Below, one piece after another: positions 24,340-36,973 of a DNA stretch of 64,000 nt. The notes beneath the pieces are model-generated. The model worked only from the letters and a program-made list of their open reading frames with translations, was not told where the DNA came from and searched no databases. The first letter of the stretch is position 1, and every line of letters begins with the position of its first letter. The position numbers and the translations under genes are program-made. Origin of the DNA: Chromobotia macracanthus (lineage: Eukaryota; Chordata; Actinopteri; Cypriniformes; Botiidae); assembly GCA_036877525.1 (NCBI GenBank), contig JAZGTH010000066.1:1301001-1365000 (forward strand), read 5' to 3'.

Positions 24340-26560
24340 TGCTGTACGCGTTTGCTGTGACGTCACGCACGGAACGTCACTACTACGTGACGATTCAAAT
24401 ACGTCATCAGAGAAGTCACACCCGGCTGTGGCCAATGAGACGCGCTTTCCTTCTGTCAATCATCTTGCGTCACGGGTTTGCTGAGTAAGGGCGTGGCCTG
24501 GTAACCTGGCGGAGGTTTGGCCCTTTAAACGCTGACGACGGTCCTAAAACGTGCTGTGACGTGATCAGAGACCGCTTGTGTTTACATCTCATCTGTCTGG
24601 TCAATCCAGAGCGAACTGACAACGAATCGACGTCCGTCTGCCGCCTCCGGTGTGAGTTTTAAACTGAGCTCATCTCCGCTCCTGCGGATTTGGCGGGTCG
24701 TATTCAAATCCCGGTGACGCAAACGGCCCCGTAGGCCAATGGGAGGAGAGGGGGGCGTTCCCAACTATTTGTTCCAAACACGAATCCGGAGTGCGAGGCT
24801 CTTTTCGCAGGTATGTAGCAGCTGCGCGAAAGAAAACATTAATCTGAACCCCGATAATGTCAATGTTTCCGTCGCTGTCTGAGCGCTCTCCGATCGGTCC
24901 GTACATTAAGACGTGTTCATCCGGGCTGTTTGTTCGATCGCCGTACATTAAGGAGAGAAAAGGGGGCAAAGCTCCGGCCAACTAGAGCCCAAAAGAAGCG
25001 TGTCCGTGTCGGGTGTTTTCGCGGAATCTTTCCTCACTTGTTTTTATTGAGGCATGTTCCGAGCTGTAGTTCTGGGTCTGCTGCTCGGAGGGGGAGGGAG
25101 AGCTGCTCGTACGCGGTTAGACATTTTCGCCTTCAGTCAGTCCGTAAACAAAGAATATTAGATCAGCTGGCGGGTCTCTGCCGTGATGCTCGATCACGTC
25201 TCCCGTTTCACGTCTTTGCACGACCACGCAGGGGGAGTCCGTGTTGATGCGATCAGATTTTAGTTCCCATTTTGACTTTGGGTCTGATCACTAAAGGACA
25301 ACATGATCGAGGCGTGCGTGTGCGAGCTGTGGATCAGCGGTGTCATGTTCGTCTGTTCTCATCCAGAAAACAGGCGCTCTGTGTCTAATAAACGCGTGAC
25401 GGTCTTTATATGCGCGTCTTTTGTTCACTGTCGTGTTATAGCGCTCACGGGACGCGCTCTGTATCTGGAGTGCTTTGCATCAAAATCGTGTCGCGTGTGT
25501 TTGTTCTGTCGGTTCGAGTCGTTGTGGTGTGAGCTGTGTCGGGTTTGGACCGCATTTTGAGCAAAACGCGTTTCCGGAACAGCGCTGCGTGGCGCGCACA
25601 CGCGCGCGTCTCCGCTCAGACTGACTGCGGGCGGACGGGGCGAGGAATCCCGGGCACTGGCTTAAGCCCCGCCTCTCGTGGGCGGGGCGTAATAATATGA
25701 GCCTCACGTCATGCGTGACGCCCTTTCCTCGCGTCTGGCCAATCAGAACCGGCGATTGCTCCGCGTAGACGCCCTGTAGTGTTGCGTCGCGTATTGCGCG
25801 CCCGGCCAATCAGAGCCCAGGGTTTTGTAAAAGGCGTTCCTGAAGAGAAACCGCTCGCTCGGATTGGTTAGCCTCTCTGAGGGGGCGTAAAGAATGACGT
25901 AACCTGGCCTGTGGGGCAGGAAGTTGAGGAAGTTATTACGCTGGACGCATGCAGACATAATGCCGCGAAAAGGAAGTTTTATTGCTGTCACAGAGATCGA
26001 GTGTGCATTCATGTTCGAGATCTCACGGTTGAACGGGCATGACCGAACTAACAGCTGTCGAAGCAGAGGAAACGATTGCGTGCTTTAACAGGACAGTCGA
26101 TATGAAACTGTGCGTCTCAGCTAGTGCTCTGCCCTCAACAAACATGCTAATGTGAGTTTTGAGTGACAGCACAAACGGCCAATAAACATACGACCTTAAT
26201 TTTCCCCTTCTTGCGTATCCTGCGCTAGGAACCAATCAGAGACCAAGTGGGCGGGCACTGGGCGCAAAACCACGTAAGCCCCGCCCCTCCCCGCGGTTGT
26301 TTTCAGTCGGGTTTGTTGCGCTAGTTTGTCGTAAATTCAGTTTAATTTGTCGTTTATTGTATCACACAAAAGTATCGGCGATCGTTTAACTGCGCGTCGT
26401 GTTTGTGTGCAGCGTGAGCTCGGCGCTGTAAAACACAAACTTCTCGCATCTGTGTGGAGTTTTTCTTTAGACGTCATGAAGTCGCTTTTCTGTGACCCAA
26501 ACTGTCGAGCTGCAGTTTTCACGGCCGCCGTGAAAACGATGAAAAACGAGTGAGTTACTG
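24340..26560 (+). promoter_or_regulatory. CpG-rich promoter region of sin3a
   Basis: About 2.2 kb of high CpG density precede sin3a. Visible motifs are a perfect CRE palindrome TGACGTCA at 24358-24365 with several ACGTCA/TGACG half-sites down to about 24560, a pair of facing GC boxes near 25664-25687 (CCCCGCC...GGGCGGGG), and repeated CCAAT or ATTGG boxes near 24434, 24736, 25738, 25804, 25861, 26178 and 26231. Possible 5' exon donors are CGCAG|GTATGT near 24810 and CGA|GTGAGT near 26549. The acceptor of the exon carrying the start codon is at 27569. Which start is used cannot be read from sequence. Confidence 0.7.
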
Positions 26561-26619
26561 ACTGAACTTTGTGATTTTCGGTCGAGTTAGCTGCTTAGCA
26601 TGTTCTCCCTGCGTGTGCA

Positions 26620-26995
26620 CACACATTTACACACATATACATAAATATACTGACACATATGTGTGCACACCCGCGAGGTATGTATACAAACTACACACAT
26701 ATACATAAATATACTGACACATGTGTGTGCACACCCGCGAGGTATGTATACAAACTACACACACACACACACATACATAAATATACTGACACATGTGTGT
26801 GCACACCCGCGAGGTATGTATACAAACTACACACACACACACACACACATATACATAAATATACTGACACATATGTGTGCACACCCGCGAGGTATGTATA
26901 CAAACTACACACACACACACACACATACATAAATATACTGACACATGTGTGTGCACACCCGCGAGGTATGTATACAAACTACACACACACACATC
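26620..26995. repeat. About 70-80-bp minisatellite in sin3a 5' intron
   Basis: Five tandem units each contain CACACCCGCGAGGTATGTAT followed by ACAAACTACAC, a variable CA run and ATACATAAATATACTGACAC. Unit length varies with the CA run. Long His/Thr-rich open frames on both strands are repeat artefacts. Confidence 0.93.
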
Positions 26996-27598
26996 AACCA
27001 TAAATACACACAGTCGCGTTTACTTCAGCGTGTTGTAAATGGATTAGTGGCTGCTGTATTACTACATGTGGAGTTTATGTATAACATGTTTCAGTTGTAA
27101 TAGTAACGCTAGTACGAGACTCTGCTGAGGATGATGTGGTTCAGACTAGTGCAGTAAACCCTCACTGTTTACATGAGGCTGCTCCTGCATACGAGGCTGT
27201 TTCAATACACTACTGAACTTTGTTGTAGTTTTTAACACGTAATTTGTTGAAACAGTCTAACAGTGGGACGTAGGAATGGTTTGCTATCCAAACAGGTTTA
27301 TTAATAAACCTACATTAGTCTAGATCATCAGGTTTCATGTAGCCAGATTGTTGAGGTTGGGGTGAGTTTTGCTGTTAACTCTGGACACATTTCCTCAGTT
27401 AGAGCCATATTTGATAACGTGATTTATGTGAACTTGTAGCAGCTTGTAAACATGACAGATGTAAATTGTCAAACATTGAAGCTTGATGCTTTGAGAGAGG
27501 TCTTGCTGTTTTTGTGTGCATAATACATCAGAAGGTCTGGACAGAAGGTTTGTGGTATTTCTTCTCCAGGTCTTAGTGTCTCTGAGTATGAATACAGC

Positions 27599-30500
27599 AT
27601 GAGGAGGTGTTTAGAGGATCAGGAGGCAGTGTTCACCCCACAGCAGCGCAGACTTCCCAGCAGTGCCGAGGGCTTCCAGCACAGGGTTCTTGCCCCGGCG
27701 CCCGCCGTCTTCGAGGGGGTGGCAGATGGCATGCAGCCTACTGCAGGAATACAGTACCCAGTTCCCCAGGGCTACAAGGTACTGAAACTCACTATCATGA
27801 CGCATTAATCCAGAATGATTCTGGAATCCAGAGTATGGCTCACTAAACAGCACTGGGGTTTAGCGGTGTCAGTATCTGTTCTATATGGATGTATAAAGAA
27901 TTAATTAGTTTAATTGGTAAACAGAAAACACAAATAAAAACAACATCTTTGCTGGTTTCAGGTGCCCACTGTGGCCCAAAGCTCAAGTGGTCATGGTCAC
28001 CCTTCCAGCCCGGCAGTTCACAGCGGGTCTCACCATCACAGCCCAGCAGTGCAGCCCCACGGGCCGCCTCCGGTGCAGGGCCACAACCACCCACCCGCTC
28101 CCTCTGCCGCCGCACAGGGACAGCAGCAGTTCCAGAGACTGAAGGTGGGATGCAGGGTGATGTGTGTGGAAGATTGGGTGTCTGTGTGTGTTGGTTAAAC
28201 CAGATCATGGGTCTCTCTCCTGCAGGTGGAGGACGCCCTCTCGTACCTGGACCAGGTGAAGCTGCAGTTTGGCAGTCAGCCACAAGTCTACAATGATTTC
28301 CTGGACATCATGAAAGAGTTCAAATCTCAGAGGTGAGTTTAAATACATATGAACATGTGACAGAAGATTGTGCAAACCTCCCTCAGCCGTGTTAAATCAT
28401 TTGAACTTAAATAGCTTGTTTTTTTAAAGACACAGTAAACAGCAAACTGATAAGACTGATAAATCAAACAGATTTTTATTAATAATAGAAACAAATGGCT
28501 CACATTCGTGCCTCTCTGATTCTGCAGTATCGACACCCCGGGTGTGATCAGCAGGGTGTCTCAGCTCTTTAAGGGTCACCCTGATCTCATTATGGGCTTT
28601 AACACGTTTCTTCCGCCCGGATATAAGATTGAAGTCCAGACGAACGATTTGGTTAACGTGACCACGCCTGGTCAGATCCACCACATAACGCCTCACGGCA
28701 TTTCCGTGCAGAACATCCCGTCAGGACCGGCACCTCAGAACCAGATTCCTGCAAACCCAACCAGTGCCGCTTCCACACCATCCACCCAGCCTGCACCCAA
28801 AAGCAAGGTGTGATCATCTGTCGACCTTTTATTGCAGTTTACTGCAGATTTACCTGTGCTGTGTGAGTGTGATTTACTCTACAAATGAGGGCTGCAACAT
28901 ATTTTGGAGCATATCATAGTGGTTCGCAATTTAATACTTTAAATCTTTTTAATACTTCTTAATACTTTAGTTTAATACTTCAAAAAGTTATTTATAGTCA
29001 AAGTTTTAGGTTGGTGTTAGTAGAACTGTTTCTTTTCCCAGAAAGATTGTGAAGGTATGTTGTTTCTAAAGTTTTTAGAATTTAAATAATAATTTAAATT
29101 GATTTTACAATATTACAGCATTATCGCATTGAATTTTTGCAATATTTAGCATGTTATCACATATCACATTTTTCTGCCATTTTTAAATCCTTAAGTGTGG
29201 CAAAGGTACTCAGCTTCCCAGAGTTAATGTTTAGTATGGATCAGGGTCAGTGATTTTTTTTTTCCTCCCCATGTCCCCAGCCGCTGCAGTCTCCAGTTCT
29301 GACTCCGAGCAGTCACCTCAGCCCCTCCATCCCCCCGTACTCGTCCCCACGCTCGCCCCCGCTGCAGCCGCACCCATCCGTCAGCAACACGCCCTCCGCC
29401 CCCCCACTGCAGAACAACCAGCCCGTGGAGTTCAACCATGCAATCAACTATGTCAACAAGATCAAGAACCGCTTCCAGGGTCAACCCAACATCTACAAAT
29501 CCTTCCTGGAAATCCTGCACACGTACCAGGTCGAGTCTGACACCTGAAACAAATTTAAGACTCTGTGATGATTTCTGTTATCTCACATGTACAAGTCTGT
29601 ACAGGAAATAGTGTTTTTGGGTTCCTTGAACGTTTATAAATTATTAATTATTGAGGACTAGTACAAACTCGATTGTGATTAAAGCATTTTTCAAACATTG
29701 CGTGAATAGTTTAGCCCGTTATTTTATGTTGCTCAAAAATCAGTATGGGTATTCAAATGAATGTTATTGTAGTTATTGTACTGTATGAAATAGACGATAA
29801 CAGTCTGTTGATGTGGCGTTTGTTTGTCAGAAGGAACAGCGTAATGCTAAAGAAGCAGGTGGGAGCTACACCCCAGCACTGACGGAGCAGGAAGTTTACG
29901 CCCAAGTGGCTCAGCTCTTCAAGAACCAGGAAGATCTGCTGTCAGAGTTTGGCCAGTTCCTGCCGGATGCCAACAACTCTGTGGTGAGTCTGACCCTGAC
30001 CCCGCCTCCACTGTAACTCCGCCCACCAGAGCCAGTCATTATTCTAGTTTTAGAATGTTTGTTTGATTCGAAACCTGAAGATGTTCTGCAGTGTGAACGT
30101 GATACCGAGTGACATTTTACTGGTTGTTTTCTGAACCTCTTCACCTCCTCCTCCAGCTGCTGGGCAAAACAACAGCAGAGAGGGCTGAATCTGTTCGGAA
30201 CGATCACGGGGGAACGGTCAAGAAACCGCAGCTCAATAACAAACAGAGACCCAATCAGAACGGCTGCCAGATACGCAGACACTCAACTACAGCCGTCACC
30301 CCACCTGTAAAGGTATAGCAAAACCACAACAGCCTCAAATAGTTGCCATGGTAATATCAGGGCGTCTTAAGTTGATAATGGGCTGGAAAAATCAAAGACA
30401 GTTTTAGGAAGTCACAGAAAGTCATTAAAACGTCTCTTGTGAGTTTAAATTCTCCTTCTGGATGGCTGGAAGTTTCTATTTGTGAGTGCACACTTTAGAA

Positions 30501-33500
30501 AATGATTTAAAAAATCTTTCTCTGGTAAAATTTAATAATCCCTGTGTGATCCAGGCAGGTTTGGGAACATGCTTTCTGCTGACTGATTTAAACTGTTTTC
30601 ACCTTCATCAGCTGTTGGTTTAATTTATTTTCCTTTTTTTTTTTCAGAAAAAGCCCAAGTTATTAAATTTGAAAGATTCGTCTGTGGCAGAGGCTGGCAA
30701 ACATGGAGGGGGAAATGAGTCTCTATTTTTTGACAAAGTGAGTCAGTGTGGATTTATTCTGTGTTTGGTGTTTTTTTTGTTCTAGTTCTTCAATATGCAC
30801 TGATGTCGATGCTTTAGGTGCGGAAAGCCCTGCGGAGTGCTGAGGCCTATGACAACTTCCTGCGCTGCCTTGTCATCTTTAACCAAGAGATTATTTCACG
30901 CGCTGAGTTGGTTCAACTGGTGGTTCCATACTTGGGGTGAGTCTGATTTAAAATACAGAAATAAGAAATGATTTACTGTCATATAAACTGCACAATCCAC
31001 TTGTATTTATTTTGCACTGTGGAGGTTTGCATTTAAAAAAAAAAAAAATAAATGTAAACCCTTTTTTACAGAAAATTTCCTGAGCTATTTACCTGGTTTA
31101 AGAACTTCCTGGGTTATAAGGAAATGTCACACCTGGAGACGTACCCCAAAGAGAGAGCCACTGAGGGCATCGCCATGGAGATCGACTACGCCTCATGTAA
31201 ACGTCTGGGCTCCAGTTACAGAGCTTTACCCAAGAGCTACCAGCTGCCCAAATGTACCGGCAGAACACCACTCTGTAAAGAGGTGAGAGATGATTTAAAG
31301 GTGCAGTAAATGATTTCTGAAAAACCGCTGTTGATATTTAAAATTGAGATGGACTCAGGTGAACATACCCCTCCCTTCATTGCTTCACCCTCAAAGTAAC
31401 AAACACACTATACAACACAGGCAACAACTAACAGCTGGAGCACACACTCCCTATTGCTGATTGGCTATGAGAGTGTTATGGTGTTGTGTGGATAGGTACG
31501 ATCCACTTTGTTTTTTCTCCTATTTACACAGCCAGTACTGTGTGCAAACACAATCTTTTTTTAAAACATGCAGAACAGACATCTAGCAAAAATTGTTTGT
31601 TTGGGTTGTTTGTTATTTTCAGTTTTCAACAGCATTTTTCAAGAATTGTGATTTGCAGAGGTGTAATATCCTTTTAAAAGCATCTGGTATTTTAAAGTAT
31701 TTTTTTAGGGTCTCTTGTTAATAACTATTTTCTTGTGGATTCATCAGGTTCTGAATGATACTTGGGTTTCCTTCCCCTCCTGGTCAGAAGATTCCACGTT
31801 TGTCAGCTCCAAGAAAACTCAGTATGAGGAACTCATGTACAGATGTGAGGATGAGCGATTTGAGGTGGGATGCTGCCCTCTCTTCTGGACTCCCTCATGC
31901 AGGATGTTCTTTTGTATCACATATATGTTCTTGCTAATAACCTTGTTGATTTCCCCTACAGCTGGATGTTGTCTTGGAAACAAACCTGGCCACCATCCGC
32001 GTGCTGGAGTCAGTCCAGAAGAAACTTTCCCGGATGTCTGCGGAAGAGCAGGCCAAATTCCGGCTGGACAACACTCTGGGTGGCTCCTCAGAGATCATCC
32101 ACAGGAAAGCTGTTCAGAGGATATATGGAGATAAAGCTCTGGACATCATAGACGGGCTGAAAAAGAACCCAGCCATCTCCGTCCCTATCGTCCTCAAGAG
32201 GTCAGAGAGGATAAACGCATGCATTCATCCAATGTTTCCCATCACCAGTAGGACACATTTTAGATGTTCCTCTAATAAAACTCACTTCATTCAGCTTATC
32301 AGCTTGATGTAGATCGGGGGGCTTCAATTCATGTTCCTCGAGCCCCACAGAGCTGCAGAGTTTAGCTCTGATCTACTTCAACTGTGTAGTGCTGGGAAAT
32401 GAGTGTTGATCTGATTTCATAACTGATTTTAGGAGATACCTCAAGTTTATATTAGTTGGAATGAAGATCCAGGGGCCTGTGTTATGTGGATATAAATATA
32501 TTAAAATATATGAAATATAATTTAACATTTATTTTTAAAAACTTGAAAACAAATGCTTAATGCCTGTTGTCAAAACTGTTGTGGAGTGTTTGTCTTAATG
32601 TCCAAAACTTTCAGTCTATCAGTCTTCAACAGATTCAGAGTGTAACAACAAAAACTGAAATAAAACAATAAAAACATAAATGTGAAATAAATTTTTTGTC
32701 ACAATAATGTCTCTCCTCTGTCTCACCATCAGACTGAAGCTGAAGGATGAAGAATGGCGAGAAGCTCAAAGAGGTTTTAACAAAATCTGGAGAGAGCAGC
32801 ATGAGAAGTATTACCTGAAGTCTCTCGACCATCAGGGCATCAACTTCAAACAGAACGACACTAAAGTTCTGCGCTCCAAAACACTTCTCAACGAGATCGA
32901 GAGCATCTTCGATGAGGTGAGATGCGTCAGCTTTGAAGTGAGATCTCCAGCGTTTGTCACTCTAAAGATTTCTCACCAAACCCTCAATTGTTGTGTATGT
33001 TTAGCGACAGGAACAGGCGTCAGAGGACAGCGGTGCGCCCCCTAGCGGCCCTCACCAGACGCTGACCTACGAGGACCGTCAGATCCTTGAGGACGCGGCT
33101 GCTTTGATCATCCACCACGTGAAGCGACAGAGCAGCATCAACAACCAGGATAAATACAAGATCAAGCAGATCATCTCCCATCTTATCCCTGACCTTCTCT
33201 TCTCCCAGCGGAGGGCGCTGTCGGACGCAGAGGAGGAGGAGGGGACGACGACGAAGAAGATGCAGAGCTCGAAGAGGGTGTGTCCAAAAAGCACAATGGA
33301 CTAACGCGAGGGAGTCCAGCAAAGGCCAAGCTGCTCTTCGGCACACCCACGTCTCAGCGGTTTCGCTCCTGTGATGACGCATACAACCTGTTCTTTGTGA
33401 ATAACAACTGGTACGTCTTCCTGCGGCTGCACCACATGCTGTGCTCGCGTCTGCTGCGGCTCTATGTGCAGGCCGAACGGCTGCTGGAGGAGGACCTGAA

Positions 33501-35633
33501 AGAGCGGGAGTGGGAGAGGGAAGTGCTTGGGATCAAGCGCGAGAAGAACGACAACACCGCCGTGCAGCTGCGGCTGAAAGAACCCAGTGAGTTACAATAT
33601 ACTGTCAAATTCATGACAGTAATGACACGTATCACACAAACTCCTGCAGTTTACCTCCAACCCTGTTTCAACACACCTGTGTGTGTGTGTGATGAGGGTT
33701 AATTATGGTGACCCTCCAGGATTTGACATCCGACTCCAACACTAGCAGTTTATTCTATGTGAAGCCCACCTTTAATGTTAATCAAGGTTTTTTAATCAAA
33801 AATCATGATTTCATGACCATTATCCATGTGTCATGATCCTCTTCCATGTCTCTTGAAGACCTTAAAGACCATTAGCTGCAACACACTGCTGAATGTTTGT
33901 CTCTTGTGAAGATAGATGTGTTTGACTGTCTGTCTGTCTGTCTCAGTGGATATAGATGTGGAGGATTATTACTCTGCGTTTCTGGAGATGGTTCGTAATC
34001 TTCTGGATGGGAACATGGAAGCGTCTCAGTATGAAGATTCTCTCAGAGAGATGTTCTCCGTCCACGCCTACATTGCCTTCACCATGGACAAACTCATCCA
34101 GAACATCGTCAGACAGGTCGGTCTGTATATGAAACAGATTCAGTGTTTTGATTGGCTGTGAGTTTTGTTGCATCCCACCCTGTCTGACTCACTTTGATGA
34201 TGTTTCAGTAAAAAGTGATGTCTTCTTTTTCTGCAGCTTCAGCACATTGTGAGTGAGGAGCTCTGTGTTCAGGTCACAGAACTGTACCTGAATGAAAGCA
34301 GTCATTCTGCCACAGGTGGATCTCTCCTCACTCAGAGCAGCAGAGCACCTGCAGAAACATTGTACCAGCGCAGAGCCGAGCAGCTCATGTCTGATGAGAA
34401 CTGCTTCAAGGTAGCAGCCCTCAACCTGAACAGATGACTGAGGACCATCAGTTATGGGACCAATCTGTTAACAGTTATTTCATTCTCTCTCTCTGTCTCT
34501 CTCCAGTTGATGTTTCAGAAGAACAGAGGCAATGTTCAGCTCACAGTGGAGCTTTTAGACACTGAAGAGGAAAATTCAGATGAGCCCATGGAGATAGAAG
34601 TAAGTTCTTCAAAATCAACACAAATGCAAAACTCATCAGATCAGGAGCTCCACTGAGCTGCAGAGTTTAGCTCTGATCTACTCCAACACACCTGCTGGAT
34701 GTTTCTGTTTGTCCCAAAGATCGTGATCAGCTGGTTCAGGTGTGATTCATGAAGAATGAGAGAGAAACTCTGCAGATCTGTGGACCTCACTGGAGATCTC
34801 TGTGTTAGCACAGACAGACAGTTTGACCTCACTGTCATTTTAAATACGTTTGTGTTTAGTATGAATTGACCTTTTGTCCCACTGTGTGTGTGTTTGCGTA
34901 TGTAGCGCTGGTCAGATTACGTCATGCGGTACCTATCGACCGATTTCACCTCTCCTGATCTGAGGGACCATCTGGCACAAAAGCCAGTGTTTCTGCCAAG
35001 GTACCTGTGACCTCTGACCTTTTAAACTCTGACCTCTGCACCTCCAAGCCAAGTTTATTTCATATAGCTCATAAATAAATCTGCTCTTATACGTATTGTC
35101 ACCAATCATTCTGATTGGCCGTTTCTGCAGGAACCTGCGGCGGATTCGTAAGTGTCAGCGCAGCCGTGAGTCTGAGGAGAAGGAGGTGAAGGATGGAGGC
35201 AGGAAGGAGAACACGGACAGCATGAAGATGGAGTGCATGTTCAAACTGAACTCCTACAAGATGGTGTATGTCTTTAAATCCGAAGATTACATGTACAGAC
35301 GCTCAGCGCTGCTGCGGGCACATCAGGTACCTCACCCACACTTTCTGTTCATCTGAATGAACACAAATCACTGTTCTGTCTCTTACACACTCTTTCTCTC
35401 AGTCTCACGAGCGAGTGAGTACGCGGCTGCACCAGCGGTTTCACGCCTGGACTCAGCGCTGGGTGAAAGAGCACGTGACCAGAGACATGGCGGCTGAAAC
35501 CAGCAAGTGGCTGATGGGAGAGGGGCGTGAGGGACTGGTGCCATGCTCCACCAGCTGCAACCCCGAGACGCTTCACTTCCAGAGAATCAATAAATACAGA
35601 GTTACGTACAGCAGCAGCCACAAAAGCCAGTGA
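27599..35633 (+). CDS. sin3a: SIN3A transcriptional corepressor scaffold, with apparent frameshift in exon 14
   Basis: Twenty coding exons: 27599-27778, 27962-28144, 28226-28332, 28528-28807, 29281-29529, 29831-29983, 30157-30312, 30648-30737, 30818-30936, 31072-31282, 31748-31864, 31962-32200, 32733-32916, 33005-33586, 33947-34116, 34237-34410, 34507-34599, 34906-35000, 35131-35326 and 35403-35633. PAH1 (about residues 122-190), PAH2 (about 301-384), PAH3 (about 457-525) and the HDAC-interacting region (KRLGSSYRALPKSY onward) are clear, as is the C-terminal TSKWLMGEG block. SIN3A scaffolds HDAC1/2 repressor complexes in the nucleus. All junctions keep phase except within exon 14: it is 582 nt where 583 is needed. 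The frame changes in the GAG/GAC repeat near 33229-33250 and the unshifted frame stops at 33302. Without the lesion the length would be about 1269 residues (human 1273). A sequencing or assembly error is most likely; a real null allele is possible. Confidence 0.93.
31300..31480 (+). mobile_element. Transposon-like relic in sin3a intron 10
   Basis: The stretch starts TTAAAGGTGCAGTAAATGAT and continues with GTTGATATTTAAAATTGAG. The opening resembles the end of a dispersed cyprinid miniature element; a related opening (TTAAAGGTACAGTAGAAG) occurs near 50079. Boundaries and family are uncertain. Confidence 0.4.
32318..32395. mobile_element. Fragment of CTGCAGAGTTTAGCTC element, sin3a intron 12
   Basis: It contains GAGCTGCAGAGTTTAGCTCT, the same 20-base word found in the fuller copy at 34630-34800. 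Only one arm is present. Confidence 0.55.
33921..33945. repeat. (TGTC)n tract before sin3a exon 15
   Basis: Short TGTC tetranucleotide run (about five units) forming the polypyrimidine-containing end of the intron. Confidence 0.75.
34630..34800. mobile_element. Short inverted-repeat element in sin3a intron 17
   Basis: Left arm CTGCAGAGTTTAGCTCTGAT and right arm GAGAAACTCTGCAGATCTGT are inverted relative to each other, with CACACCTG and CAGGTGTG in the middle. It fits a diverged copy of a common cyprinid non-autonomous element. Confidence 0.6.
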
Positions 35634-36973
35634 CATCAGCAAATGAGGCGGTGCTTACACACCACAGGGCCAAACTAAACCCGCAGTTTGTCCTGCGGCA
35701 TCAACTCACATTTAAAGATTTTTAACAGTGTTTTTTCCTCTTTTATAAGCAAAAACGCAGGTCCCCCAGTGCCAAAACACAGGGCTAAAGACCTCTCAAT
35801 CAAATCCAGTCCGGACCAATTACAGCACAGCTCTTAGTACAGACCAGCCCTCTGACCTGATACATCAGATGTTCGGTAACCTTCAAACACCAGTTGAGCA
35901 GAAAGTGTTTTCTGGAGTTGAGAGTGTTTCTGTCTTTACAAACTCACAGGCAGCAGATCTGTGGCAGAGTCGGACGTGTTTGAATCCGACGTGTCACTTT
36001 TAACGACTTTATGAATACAAAAATTGGTGGTGATTCCTCTTGGAATAAGTGCACTTAACTTTACATGAGAGTGAGAGATTTATTCTGCCACATTTCAAAG
36101 AAAAACAAAGATCTGAGGTGCAAACTAAATCGTATTGTAATATTCAAAGAACAAGTTACATTTTTATTTAAGAAAAAGGCAAAAAATAAAGGCGACAGCA
36201 ATAAAAATCTTGGGTCTGTGTAAGTGTGGAGAATCAGAGCGCAGGTTTGTGTCTCTAAATGTCAGTAAGAGAAGAACGTGTTTATTTCTGCACAGTACAC
36301 CAGCTTATGGCCGACATTACACGTGAACTTTGAACACACACATACACACACACAGTTCACTGGTTTGTAAATAAAGTGTAAATATTGCCAGACCTTTTTT
36401 ATGCCAGATGTGCGTGTTGTGTTTAGTGCTTTAGTGTGGCGTGAAGAGCAAAACTCGCAGGAACCCACATGAAAAACGATGAAAATGCAAGACGGTTTCT
36501 TACAGTTTTTACCAAAGGGATTTGATTAGTAAAGTTGAGTTTTGTTTTCTTCCTCTTTCGTGTGTTTCCATTTGTTTTTTGTTTTGGCTTCTCTTTTGTC
36601 TTTTTATTAGAAAAATGTTACTTTTGCAAAGTAGAAATGTATCCAGTCTCTTGTTTTTGAAATGGAAGTTTTTATAAGATTAAAAAAACATTTTAATTTT
36701 TGAAGTTTAAATATGGATCTTGTTTCTGTACATTTTTATGACTGACTGTTTTGAATAATTCAGCTCCGACACACACACACAGATACACACAGATACACAA
36801 AACTATATGAATGTACAGGTGTTCGTTGTTGTCAGTTTTCAGTCTTCACTCTGATAGATTTCTGCTGGACAAATATAAATATATATACACACATTTTAAA
36901 AAAGAGTCACAAAGCATGTCTTTTCTGTGGATCATTATAGACCCTTTATTTGCATATTATTTAAATTAATAAA
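35634..36973 (+). other. sin3a 3' untranslated region with polyadenylation signals
   Basis: After the stop, AATAAA occurs at 36185-36190, 36370-36375 and 36968-36973. The T-rich, AT-rich character up to about 36970 fits a long 3' untranslated region with alternative ends. No gene is present. Confidence 0.55.

Larger units (their letters stand above)
22062..24340 (+). other. ptpn9 3' untranslated and intergenic region
   Basis: No gene is seen. It holds the rest of the 31-bp repeat, one transposon relic (22688-22970) and a candidate polyadenylation signal AATAAA at 23603-23608. The remainder is AT-rich with no recognisable features up to the CpG-rich sin3a promoter. Confidence 0.6.

Noticed and set aside
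26627..27003. His/Thr/Tyr-rich open frames over 26.6-27.0 kb
   Set aside because: CA-rich minisatellite in the sin3a 5' intron; open on both strands for compositional reasons.
30930..31080. Apparent second frameshift in sin3a at the exon 9/10 junction
   Set aside because: Correct phasing (TTG GG|A AAA) gives L-G-K-F-P-E-L-F and keeps the frame.
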